Source: Paragonimus skrjabini miyazakii (lineage: Eukaryota; Platyhelminthes; Trematoda; Plagiorchiida; Troglotrematidae). Taken from it: a DNA stretch of 64,000 nt. The stretch spans positions 139,685 to 203,684 of the forward strand of contig JTDE01000309.1 in the NCBI GenBank assembly GCA_014338405.1, read 5' to 3'. This document shows, in pieces, positions 14,001 to 26,819 of the stretch. Under the pieces are notes generated by a model. That model was not told the DNA's origin. It worked only from the letters and a program-made list of their open reading frames with translations, and made no database searches. The translations under genes were made by a program, and so were the position numbers. The number at the start of each line of letters is the position of its first letter. Positions within the stretch are counted from its first letter, which is position 1.

Positions 14001-17000
14001 TGGTGCGTTGACGATGTAGGATAACTCATAGACAAACAAACTGAGTGGCATTGGATCTAGGGAAGACAGTTGTGTAAACCCGACTGATAACCGGATATTG
14101 ACGTTCAGGTTGACTAAACGCCCGGTTCACTAACCTCAAACCCTCGTAGGTAAAACTTGCGGGGTCATAAATGGTAAATTCTTTTAGCACGTGAAAGTGA
14201 TTAACTATTTTTGAACTTTCATGAAATACCAAGTAAGCTGCAACAATTGGTAGCGCTCTATCATAATTCTTGGCCTAAGGACAACGGTGATCAATAAGCT
14301 TGAAACATAAGATTATCCCTTTAGAAACCTGTGTTGTGAAGGACAGAGTTTAGTCAACTCTACCCCTTAATAAACATATAATGAACCGTCCGTTTTCTTG
14401 GAGGGTACTGGGAGCAAATCAGTTAGTCAACCCTTGCTAAACGAATTATGAACAGACTTTTGAAGGTTGGTGTGATGGTGTATTCTTTCCAGGTCCTCGG
14501 TAATTGGCCAGCCAATAATTAATATCTGAAAATTGTCGGTATTAGATTACCCAATTAATGTGCACACTTAAAAATAAATGAATACAACAAATCAACACTC
14601 AATGAACCGTATGATAAAAACTACCCTACTGTTTCATTTGTGATGCCGAACATCAAATAAAACCATTGGACTGATACTTCTTAAACCACTTATCGCTCCA
14701 AAAAGACAGTCTTGCGTGTTTTCATAGCGCCCATTTTAGCTTTTATTTTAGTAAATTCTCTGAGTGTGAAAAGTTTTGAGGTATCATACTTACGTCAGTA
14801 GAACATGCTTCTACGATCAGCCTTACGTTATGAAAAATGTTTTCTTGGCTCACAAATACGGCGAGCCTCGAGAGGCTTTTCCTTGTAGTGCAACCTTTAC
14901 AGCGTAAGTGCACAAAACCTCAAAAACAGCTTCAACCTCTTATTTTCTACTTGAGAATAAGGTTTTTTTGTCATTTTACTGTATACCGTAAACAGTCCCT
15001 CGGTAAGTTTATCCAAACAGTGGATAGTAGAATTACGGCAGATTTTACCTCCAATCAATTGAATTGACTATAGACAAGGTAAACATACGTTTCGATAGAG
15101 ATTTCACACCGTTTATTTTCATTCCAAGGAAATATACCTCAAGATAAATAGTGCCGCTCTGAATATTAAGCAGCTTCTTGTCCTGTCTGCATTGGTTGAT
15201 TGTTTTCTCTGACCGAGATAGATACACGCTGTTTAATAGGTTACTCAGAAGATGAAACTTTCGGTGCAAGTTCACTAAACACATTCTAGTCCTTCACAAA
15301 CATGTGCCTAACGTGACTACAGTGGTAACTCTACCTTGATAGAGCAGTAAACGAACAGATCTAACCGAATTTCGCGTGGTATTCTTACCGAAGCCAGCGA
15401 CCAGTAATGACCGACGATTAATTGTTTTAGATTACACACTACGGTCTGCTGAATGCTCATCAACAAAAACTGGAGTACTTCAAAAGTATTGAATTTTCAG
15501 CAATCTTTGAGGTAACTCTACTTCTTCCATCCAAAACCGACCCCTTTTTCGGCAAACGAGCTGGTCTAACCTCAGTGAAAGAAATTCCCAAAGTAATTCA
15601 GAGTTAATCTTCAATATTTATTTACCTGCTCGACCCTTATTCCGCCATGCTCATTGGTGGATTAGTGGCCTTAACTGCTAATTTTCGTCACACTCTCATC
15701 CCACTGATTCGAGAAGGTCTTTAGGTCATCAGGCACCGTATAGATACCTTGTATTCTGCCCCATGTTACACCCAATTTTCGGCGAAACAAAGTGGCTTTA
15801 AACACTCTTCATGTGAGTTAACTTGAAAACAATCATCGTGGAAAATCACGTCATTTTCAAGATCAGAGATTTCCGTTTTCTTCATAACGAGGTGCAAATT
15901 TCGAATTCTCCCCAGCGCACTTTTATTCTATGGTCGAATCACCGCACCTTTTCAGGGGTTTAAAATACGTTGATTAAGACTGCAAATGTTGACGCTACAT
16001 TAACCTTGTTACCGACGGTTAATGCGCTCAGATTCTTTGTTCAACATCTGTAATAACGCATTTTCATACTACTGAGTACATATTCCTTGATTCATATTTC
16101 AAGAATTCTTTCCATCCACATATGTCAACAACTGAAGAACGACACATAGATCCAGTAATTAGCAGATAGTAAAGGTGCTAACTTTCCGACTGTATGCAGA
16201 GACAACCGAGTGGCTCGTGACTGATGCTGATTATTTTACTCACCGTAGTTCATACATACTCATCCTTGGAAGCAAATGTGATACAACATGCATTTCGAAA
16301 CATTTGTAATACTCTATTCTGGTTGGAGTTCAATCACTTTATATGCATGCGGGGGTTTCCTTGGAAATGTCTGTATGACAAACGTTCATACTTCATCAAA
16401 TAAATATCAAGTCATTCGATTTTTTACTTTCAACACTTGACGTTGTAGTCATCAACCCAATTTTGTAACCGACTCTTCATTGTGAAAGATATCTTTTGAA
16501 ACACTGTAAACAAATCGTTGTCAGTAGCAACGAACTGTCACGGTGAGTAACTAGTACGGTTTCAACTTTATCCCTTTCTTTTTGTCAAGATTGTCTTGCA
16601 AAAAATGTAACCTAATTTTCTCATAATAATTTCAACTGCCCAATCCAGAGGCTTCCCTTGAATACTATACGAGAATAGTATTACCGGGACTACTCTTGGT
16701 TATCTGCAATCTATCACTGTTTCTTTAACACCATTCTAAGTAACGGGGAACCGTTTATGAGTTTTCAGCGGTCTTCATCCATGCTGAATCTTAGCCAGTC
16801 ATCAAATTGAACTGACAGGCCACGCATATTTCATGATGTAATGTATCTCTGATTATGCTTACCCTTAGCTTTGTTCACCTCTTTGGGAAACAAAAATTGA
16901 CCAGGTCCTCATATTCTGAATGCTTTAGTCATTTGGATTTTACTTTCTACATAGAAACCACACCGCTTTTTTACAGAAATTTTCGGAACAAATGAGTGAT

Positions 17001-20000
17001 CATAATGTAAGAAATCGTTGCACTATCTGGTATATTGTTACGTCAGGTAATTCTACAGAGTACGTTGGCTTATATTGGCATGGCAAAAATACGAAGCAGT
17101 GCAGGTATTGGTCATAACTTAAGATTGAGGTATGGTTATTCTCCAACGGGAACACTATTTTGTAGAATGCTCAAATAGAAATGCACCTTCCCAGTAAAAC
17201 TACTGCCAAGTCCATACCGTTAAAATACTGAAGCATCTGTGGAAAAACCCGGAACATTTGCTGTGGAAAGCAGTACTTTTGAGTCTGTTGTGAGTTATTC
17301 AGAAGTTACTTTGCACGGAATAGCTCGAGTGGTAAATTTGCTACGCTTGTTAATCACGTTGACGGAAAAATAATCTTTTTGTATTAAGTTTAGAGTAATA
17401 CATTGAATGTAATAAGCAAATTGTCAAGACACCAGCGGATAACAAACTTCAGAAAAAAGCACCGATTTTATGGTTACGAACATTAAAATTCAAAATGAAA
17501 GTGGTTAGAAAAATTAAGTAAGACGAGATCTCAGTGTTGTGACCTGTCGGTCAAGGATAAACAGAAATATCTGGCGCACGACTATACAAATCACGGAATG
17601 TAACACAGAGCCTAGCAATACTCGGAAACCCCAGAATAACACAGAAAACCGTGGCCCTTAGCCGAGATTGTATTTGCTCTCAAACCAAAGGTAACATAAC
17701 AGACAAGCGTCTGCGTATATATAGGCTTTGAATGGCCTTGAAGAATCCCACCTGAATTGGTGCACTAAAGGTGGGATGGGCCAATCACAGGCGCTGGAGA
17801 AACGTGCATCAAAATAGAGTTTCGGCACGTTGTGAAGCGTAAAAGTAAAATTCCAAATCACAATTTATTTTTCGGAGATATCTCGAAAACTAAATCATTT
17901 CTGGGGAAAATAGACTTTCTTCAACAGTCAGTTTGCAATATCTAGTTCAAACCACAAGCACAGGCACTGCGGATCACGAAACAGGATTCGGCTTTACACC
18001 TACCAGCAGCAGCGCAAGGTAGTGTGTTCGCTGTTCTGTATATCCGTGTACCTACAATGGATGTCTTGCAACAAGCGAGTTTTTACCTGGACACCATCGA
18101 ACAGAATGTGAGACGTATAAATTTCATGCTTGTATATGCGACACAAACGAGCGGCGGTGACCATATATAGCTCGTTGTTAACTCGGCTGAGAGAATATAC
18201 TGAGATTTATTTCCTAATGTTTTACAGTTATTTCCATTATTAAGGCAAAGTAACAAACATTTAAAATTTTAGGTTGAATTTATTTCAAATACTGCATGGT
18301 TCATACCTTGATTACCTGGTACTGGCTGTATGGCTCCGTACATAGGTGCATACCTTTAAGACTGAGATTCCCTTAGAATAGCCGAATTCTGTTGTGATAC
18401 AGCTTCAGTTGGTGGTGTAGTTACGACTTGTAGTTATATCAAAATTTTTCATTTAATACTGAGCAGCTAAAAAGAGAGGAATCGGCTTTTCTTATTTAAA
18501 CCGATGGCACAGTGGTGTTCAGAACAGCGATGCAAGAGGGACTATGAAAGTGGTGTTGTTACTACTTTTAGAGATAAAGCCCACTGAAAATGTGCACTGA
18601 GAGAATTCTGTTGTGCTGAACTTGAATCTGTTTGTACTAGCTGGTTACAGGTGCTTGGGTTGCTCAAAGTAGACAGAAGTATCCGTTACTACAAAATACT
18701 TGGTTATGCTGCAAACAGAAATGGTTACGATTGACTGTTTCTACTTGTAAGTGAACTTTAAAAAATTAGCCGGCCGTATACAGTCATTATGTTTGCTGAC
18801 ACCTGCTCATTTGACCCACATGCTTTCATTTTTCAATGCCTCATCAACTTTGGTCAGTAACACCAAAATCAGAAGGCAACAGTTTAATTCAAAGTTTATA
18901 ACTCACAAAGTAAAAGTATGTATGATATTGCCGAAACCACAGCCCACTGTTTTTCTGTAGTGTCCACTGTACGTTTTAGACGACGTTTTCGAAGACACTG
19001 TATCCAAATATAATCATAAAACGATCAGATTTTTTCCCTTCTATATTCGTTAGGAATCTGATTCACTACTGGTATGGTTGTTTGTCACTGAATCTCGTTT
19101 GAATGTGTTATCAGTCAAATCGGCTCCATTATAAGCACAGGTTAGAACCCTGGCTGTTCGTAACCAGGTGAACTTTCGGGAACTACTCTTCATTGGTCTC
19201 CCGTTTAATAAAAGCTGAACTTGATCTAATCCATTCAAATGATTGGCGTTTCTATGTGATGAATAAAGTATGGTTTTCCTCGACAAACTTTTTTCCCCAC
19301 TGTGCTTAATAGTTTCAAACATCAAACACAGTTTCTTTGGCATCAGCAGTCCAGCATCAAAGTAAGAGTTTGTGATCTTTAAAATACACGAAGTTTTTAA
19401 AGCTTCGTAAACACCATGTATTCACTAGTAATCAAGTCCATTACTATACCAGTCTGTTTTTTTATTTGACTTATTTCAGATAAGAATCATTGCACTTCGC
19501 CTGAGATTGACTGAAATCTACTTGTTTAGTCTAATTCAGCACAAAAGGAATACTTATCCGAAGTAGTGAAGTTATACTTCTCCAAAGCTTAATATTTTTG
19601 TAGGATAGAACAACACGACTGTGGGCATCCGTAAACAGAAGCCGTCGTGAACAGAGGCTGTCGAATATGTCAAACACCAGTATATTTGTTTATAACAGTC
19701 AAGCGAACTGCATCAAGAACAGAGGGTGCATGAACTCTCACGTTCAATGACGTTTGTCATAAGAAGCAACGGGAAGTTGACTACCGGTATAACTATTTCC
19801 AGAACTACCCCCACTAACACGTCTTGGCGGGACCAAGGTTGGTTGATGGTTGCATGCAATACAGGACAGTCGAAATATCCAACTGTACTAACTGCGTAGT
19901 GCAAAAATGGTTACCACTAAGCTCGCAACCTATTTCGTTTGTTCTTTTAGGTCAGTTAACTTTTGAATTTTCTTTGTATGTTCAGCATCATGCCGTTGTA

Positions 20001-22610
20001 CCTGAGATAAGACGGATGGTATTTGGACATATTAGTGATGGATATGCGGTTGAAAACAATCGGCCATCAGTCGGTTTGTGAAGGTACTTCGGTCACTCTA
20101 CGAAATGTGATTTTCCCAGGATCACAGCGATAATCAATATTTCATTACTGGCAAGTTTTGTGCGTACTTTTAGTGATCCTTTTCTTATGGGAACTGTGAT
20201 TAAAACGTGACTACATTTCATTAAAATCTGCATTGCGTCGCACACCATGGTTTATGATTTGTTCGAACAAGATTGTATTCAAGCGTTCGATTCATTATAG
20301 TTTGTGCAACCACCTCAGTACCATTCGTATGAATTTAGAGAGACTGTAGTTCAAAACGGAGGCAAGGCAATTAGATTTACGCATACATCGTCCCACGTTC
20401 TCCCGTGCCGCGTTTATGTTAAATGGACTCCAGGATCGCTTTGGCTATAGTGACGTCCGTTAGTTAACCCACTACCTGAACGAATTGTTTATCCCTTATT
20501 TAGAAGACTCAGAATGGCACCTCTGTCCAAATATCAATCGCATGGACATCCAGTAGATCATCAGCATAACAAATCGGTTAAATAGATCATTAGGACAGAT
20601 CATTTGTCATCGATATTCACCACTGCGGACTCACGTGTAACTCGCTGACGGACTTCCACAGCGTTGTGTGGCCTCACAGTGACAATATGCAACCGGTCGT
20701 TTTCTAAGGTACACGTCCTAGAACTCAGCCAACCTATTGACTTTGGAAACATTAGCACGACACGGGGACTGGAAGACAACGCACAGTCACTACGGAAATA
20801 AATTTCAACAATTGTACGTCAACCAGAAAAGTAGTCGCCAAACAGTTAAGGTGGACTTATGAACATTGGACCCATAAGGCTTTGCCCAGTGAACGAATAC
20901 TTTCGAACGACCCCAGATTAACAATACCAAGGTATTCACTTGAAGTGTTCTGGGCGGTCAGTCTCTTGATGGTGAGTAACTAGCAGATTTGTTGTTAAGA
21001 GTCAATTTCAACTGGGTTTGAAGCCTTATCTGAACAACGGTGAATTCTGACTCACAGCGAACTTAGCTGGCAAAAGACGTCAATATGCAATGTCTTTTGT
21101 ATGACATAGTTATCCTTTCTAAACCCTAAAATTTTTGTAGGTTTGGACACTTTTAGCTTTGAGCGTGTAAGTGCGTCTTCTAGGATGATTCGGCGATTGT
21201 GTATCCGTCGGTTTAATGAAAGCTTTTGGATTCTACTTTATTCGGTTTGTGTAAACAAAACGCACTAGCTTCGGTTTACTTCATCAATATATACGTTGGT
21301 GCCGGTTCATTGCGCCTTGTGCGTTGACCATTTTCAGGTCGCCAATAGCTAATGCCTTTCCTAAACTAGATCTGGAAATGATCGTTCCGGAAAACTCTAG
21401 CTCGCCTTCTAACTGAGGCTTGGTTCCAAGGAAAAGTACATGGTCTTCGTAAGAAAATTCGTTTATCCGGTGCAATTTTTTCAAGGATGTTAAGAATATT
21501 GACAGAAACTCAACTTTGTTTGACTATTTCTTATCCTCATTCTGGCCATATTAATTACATCCACCAGGCTGACAAAGCAGAGTGAGGGCTACAAGCGTGG
21601 TTTACAAGGGTACATCCTACTTTCTCGCTAGTGAGGGCAGTCTTAACCTGTTATGAACATTACGGATACGGTTTTATATTAGGTTATATGATGATGTACT
21701 AGCCACTGTGTCCTGTGAAATACAGTCTCATGCTCAGTATGAACCACTGACTCTCAGGTTACTTGCTGAAGTCGTAACACTAGACCATTAGTTTAAAATG
21801 CAATTAACGTTCCTTTGGTTTTACTGTACGTTTAGTTTGAAACATCTCTTTTTAATCTGGGATCACAATGTCATTTTGAGATGACTTTAATCATGACCAT
21901 TCTGCACGCCTTCGTGATATTGTTCCTAGTATCAAGTAGGGTGACCTTCCAAAAAAGTATAAGGGATAAACAAACTTTATTCATGTCATTTTGTAACTTC
22001 TCTTTGTTCTGTATTGATTCACGTTGATAAAACCTTGTGAATTCTGACATGGATATCTCTACATGCAATTATCACTTTAAACAATTTCACTGCCTTCAAA
22101 CACAGATTAGGTTGAATACGAGTAGTTCAAGCATCCTGCCTCCCACAGTATTCCAACGAATCTGAGGACTAAAAGGAAACCGTTATTTTAAATTCTGAAG
22201 AAATTCTATTTAAAATCACAACGATTTTCGGTTTATGAGAACTGCAGTCGCAACCACCGTTGTAATGTGCTCAGGCTTTTTGTTTGTCTAGATTCTGTTT
22301 GGTACTTAACGTAGTGGGAATCAGCAAACAAAATTGACTGGTAAAATCCTTGGAACACAGCGGTTCGAAATTTAGACATTCGGTTTATCACCTGTGCATC
22401 AAAATTTGGCGTGACTCCAACACCTAAATACACATCTTTCCAAAAATGTACGCGGACTGTTGGATCCACAAAACCATTACTCTGTTCTATGTAGTGTAAT
22501 CTGAGTCCTGTGTACTAAAGAGAAAAAGAGGTTAGATTTAATATGTTAAATACACCTTATTTTTTATTAGCTACGTCAGGCTAAACCAAGCATAATAATT
22601 TAAAACATTG
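11092..22610. other. long non-coding stretch, nothing recognised
   Basis: About 11.5 kb without a recognisable coding domain, RNA gene or structured repeat. The longest open frames (about 60-100 codons) look random. A weak A-box-like string (TGGCACAGTGG) near 18,500 has no B box downstream. If the GPCR's missing 5' exons lie upstream of the window, this region would be part of its intron. Confidence 0.45.
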
Positions 22611-22611
22611 C

Positions 22612-23205
22612 GCCCCCGTGATCCACTTCACCAGTAACGATAGAAGACATACGTCACGAGTTGTTAATATTTCGTTTATTCTCTTCAGTCACGAACGTAA
22701 AACGTTGGAATATATAGGACATGGGGATAGCAACAACAATAGAAACAATCAATGGTTGAGGTTACATGAAACAAGGACTGTTATCAGTTCCAGGGCAGAC
22801 AAACTGCATGAGGCAACAGTTTATGCACACGCAGGACCGGACGGCCAGTATTGATTAGCATAGCTTCGGAGAAGGCAGGCAACTTCGGATTCTGATTACG
22901 CAACAACACATGAAACGAATTGGGGGGGGGGGTCAAAAACGTGACCTGTTTCCATGATGTGCTTTGCTATGGATGAGGTCAGGTTCCGTCTCACTCGTGT
23001 TGCGTCACGCCTGTTGCGTCATGGCGCGCACCCTGGAACGGATAACGGTCCCGGTTTTGCGTAAACCCAATCGTTGATTGTTGCTCTCCGCACGTCCTAT
23101 ATATTCCAATGTTTTACGTTCGTGACTAAAGAGAGTAAACGAAATGTTAACATCTCGCGACATATGTCTTCTATCGTTACTGGCAAACATAATGAAACGG
23201 GGATG
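22612..23205. repeat. foldback repeat 1 (long inverted arms)
   Basis: The left arm at about 22631-22795 is the reverse complement of the right arm at about 23031-23183, with good identity by hand alignment. Both arms carry the same core strings, for example 'ccagtaacgatagaagacat' and 'cacgaacgtaaaac-ttgga'. Weaker similarity (a shared 'ccccgt') extends outward to about 22612 and 23205. The loop of about 235 bp holds an 11-G run (22922-22932) and a doubled 'gttgcgtca' near 23000-23020. No transposase frame is present. The open frames in the arms are mirror images of each other and are not genes. It is either a foldback or MITE-type element, or two copies of one repeat in head-to-head orientation. 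Confidence 0.85.
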
Positions 23206-25320
23206 ATGGCAGGAAACGAAATCCCGAGTGATTTTAGCAAAAACTGTGACGGCGTTAAATACCAAAGAATTACAAACTAGGTTGCCAATATTAACTGAAA
23301 TTGTTTATCTGTTCGGAATTATCAACACAAATTTAGTGATGTATCAGCCACGATGCTTAACTCTATAGAAGTCGTAGTTACTTGTTGTGTACTTGAAATT
23401 TGTCATCAATATTTTTTAAACCTGTTTTACAAAGATGTCGTAATGCACAGGCATAAATAATTGGCATTTCATCTAAACTACTGTATTGCAATCTTCAAGG
23501 AACCTTTAACGTTTTCCTACTTGTCAACAACTGTCATTTGCGCTTGATTTACAAACTGCAAAAATGTAAATAGCTTGTAACTGTGGATTCAGCGAAAATC
23601 GGCATTACAATAAAATGTTACGGAATGTGAGCAACCTTTCTGTAGGATACTGGTATACAACAGCTAAAAACATTGAGTAATGAGATATTTTGTTGCCATG
23701 AGTGTCATTCTTACGACGGTATATGAACGGGTTGCAAACATTTTGAAACAAGTTCATAATTTTTGTCCGGTTTATTTTACAAACTGGATAATCTGATGGT
23801 AAACGTTGGGCTATCAAATGTGGCAGGTAGGTGAGCTTGTTATCATAAGTTTCGGTTCTGATTAGCCTTGTTGAATAACGGCTAGTATAAACAACATTAA
23901 GATAGCCTTCCATGTAATATTTATTCAATTAGTATCAGTTTCTTCTGATTTGAAATCTGATCGATCACTTCTACTTTGCTTTTGATCTTTGGGACATTCC
24001 ATGACTTTCTTACAACCTGACCTGTTTGCTTTGTTTGATTTATAAATGTTTTATTAGTTAGATAAAGGCGCGCCTAAATCTCTCTCTAAACTTTTCCATC
24101 TCACTGGTAAGTTAATGATATTGAAATTAATGCCTGTCCGTTTAGTCAACTGAGGAAAAATTGGCCTTCAGGACTTTGTTCGTGTGTGTCACTTCAAACT
24201 TTTACAAGGTCCATGTTTAAGACATGTCCAGATTTTAACCAGCAATAATTAGCGCAAACGGGTCATGTCTCGTGGATGTAACTCATGTAAGTTTAGTTAG
24301 TGGAACGACGTGCGTAAAATTAGAACAGTGTGGTGTTTTTACTGACACCGAATACAGTTTTACCTATCACGTTACGTCTATGGATAGTATCTGGCCGCTT
24401 AGTCTAGTTTCACTATTATTGCACGGATAAAAATAAGATTGTCAGAAAAACGTGATCATGCTATCTGACAGTGGGTGCAGAATAGGTATGCGTTTCGTGC
24501 CCTGATTGACCACAGCGTGCACAACCAGATCAACATGTCGGTGTGTCCGTGCTATATGGATGCACATATGCTGCAATCCGGTATCTCTTTGGATAAGCGA
24601 ATTGTGTGGCTTGACAACAGATACGCCGTTTGCTAAAAATGCCCTTCACTAGAGCCTGATGAACAGTTGGCACTAACGTAGACGACTTCGTTCGCCTTCG
24701 ACAAACAACATTTCGATTCAGTACAACTGGGTCTCACTTCGACATAGACATGACAGTCCGTCACGTGGGACGCTTCTGGCTATCAGAGTTTTTACACAGT
24801 GTAACTATTACGAATAGAGTAGTACTGAGTCATTGTTTGACTGGTCAGATATGAAGGCATACCATGGTTATTAGAAGACTGGTGTGATGAGCCATCATTA
24901 TGATTAAAACAGGTCTACTAAGTACAAGTTACTTTGGATGGACATATCTTTTTATAATAATGCCTACTAGATGTGCATCATGCGTTTAGTCATCTTCTCT
25001 GAGCATTTGAACTATTCAGTTTCAGCAGCGGAATACAGTATTGGCCAGCATACAACGTTATTAAATACTTCTTAATAAGTATGAATGCCAAAAGCTGGAA
25101 GGCTGAAACAGAACTGTCAAAGATCACATTTTTATACTAGTGGTGAGTGGCAGATGTTGATAGATTTTACTTTCACCCAGTGAGTAATTGATAAAACGAG
25201 AGGATAAGGTAGTGCATTTGAAGCAGAATCCCTTCTTTGCTTGAACAGAAAAAATGGAGAAAGTATATTTTGAGTGTCAAAGGTTTTAAACCATTAAAAA
25301 CTATGATCCGCATTCTAACC
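23206..25320. other. non-coding stretch, nothing recognised
   Basis: No domain, RNA gene or structured repeat was recognised. The 107-codon minus frame at 23605-23928 has no recognisable family. The part at 24,450-24,790 looks richer in G and C than its surroundings and could be an unrecognised old repeat. Confidence 0.4.
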
Positions 25321-25329
25321 TGTTTCGAG

Positions 25330-26818
25330 TGAATCGTTCAGACGGTCGTCAACCAACCTGGTTTCTATCACATAAAAATTCCCGGCGTAGTCATGAAAAA
25401 TATTGTGTAGGGAACAAGCTACATTTGAAAGAATTCACTCCATCGGAACCACGATTCCGAGGCTGTACGGGCCACATAAAATTCCCAAAGTCCGGTACCA
25501 CTCAGACCACTTTTGGACGTGTCTAACTTCCAATATCACTCCCTAGCTATGTGGTTGTGACAAATATTTGGTCCCGTCAGATGGAAACTTTTAACGCGCA
25601 GCTTACGCGATTCCTTTGATCTTCTGAATGCAGTTAAAGGTACCAATTTAACTGGACAACGAATGGTTTCTCTTGACGTAGAATCCTTGGTTACCAACGT
25701 CTCACTAAAAGAGACCGTACATCATCTGTATGATTATATTGAGGATACTGACATGGATATTTAGATACCATCGGTCAAACTCAAGCAGTTATTCATCTAG
25801 GCACCTGCAAAGTACACTTTTTGTTCAACTGAGGAATTTATTGAAGAAAGACGGTGTCGCAATGGGATCGCCATTGGGATCACTGTTTGCAGATATTTTC
25901 ATGGCGAAATTGAAAAAACGAACAAGTGAGCCCGGCGGTAAGCCAATGCAATGTTTATAAAAGGTACGTTGACGACATCCTTTGCGTACTCGATACTAGC
26001 GTAAGTCCGACTGACATATTAGCCACATTCAACTCCGCACGCCGAAATTTACAATTATCGTTGGAGAGCGAAATGAATAGCCAATTGGGGTGTAAGTTTA
26101 TGTCGCCGCGCTTATGGGTCGATTCAGCGCGAGATACACAGAAAGGACACTTGGAATGGACGGTACGTTTACTTCAGTAGTTTCCTGCCACTTGCGTTAA
26201 AATGAAATCCAATTAGCCGCTTGACGAGCAAAGAGGTAAGAAGTTGCACAGATGACACAGTTACTGAAGAAGTGAGACTCACACTTACAATACTCATACA
26301 AAATCGCTACCCGGAAAGTTTCATGAACAGAACTATGCACCAACGGACTGGAAGGGACCAGTTGCATCTAGCGGAAAGGAAAGCCGTACATATCGGATTA
26401 CACTTCAAGGGCAAAACGTCATCTGAAACTATCACACATAGACTCACAAGAGCTGTTAGTACATTTTACGCCGCCAAATTACGTGTCAGCTTTACGTCCA
26501 ACCCGGTTTTCTGCCTACGCCTAAAGATAGAGTGCCTTTTTCTACAGCCTCGTTCTGTGCACATTCATTCACTTGTTTATGTGTGAGCAATTATGTTTGC
26601 CGCACGAGCATACGCTTGTCTGAACTGGTCCGGGAACACCACTCAGCTTGTCTAGTCAGAGGCAATGAGGCGGGAATTCTATCCGCAGTTGAATCTATTG
26701 GAATTCGACTGTATAACCTACCCTTGTGAGCCCGGAAACGTTCCATTCAGGCTTTGGACTTGCTCTGGCCAACTTTCGACCCTGAAGGCATGTCAAGACC
26801 CATTGTTCTAGAAGGTTC
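25330..26818 (+). mobile_element. Penelope-like element relic B (RT plus GIY-YIG)
   Basis: Most of a PLE protein can be followed through several frame changes and stops. In order: a degenerate 'LYGLPKIHKxGxPLRPI' block near 25,460-25,530 (reads LYGPHKIPKVRYHS); LLNAVKGTNLTGQRM then VSLDVESLVTNVSLKETV near 25,630-25,715, where the first catalytic Asp lies; GVAMGSPLGSLFADIFMAK near 25,855-25,915; then RYVDDILCV with the catalytic YVDD at 25965-25976. The GIY-YIG endonuclease region follows near 26,530-26,660 (CAHSFTCLCVSNYVCRT then LSELVREHH), with the tail to about 26,817. Canonical PLEs use RT and GIY-YIG for target-primed insertion. Many in-frame stops and at least four frameshifts make it non-functional. 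Its 3' end abuts the LINE that starts at about 26,820. Confidence 0.87.
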
Positions 26819-26819
26819 T

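Noticed and set aside
19050..19343. 97-codon minus frame with a string resembling a LINE endonuclease N-terminus (RTARVLTCAYN)
   Set aside because: The similarity covers only about 10 residues and no following endonuclease motif is readable.
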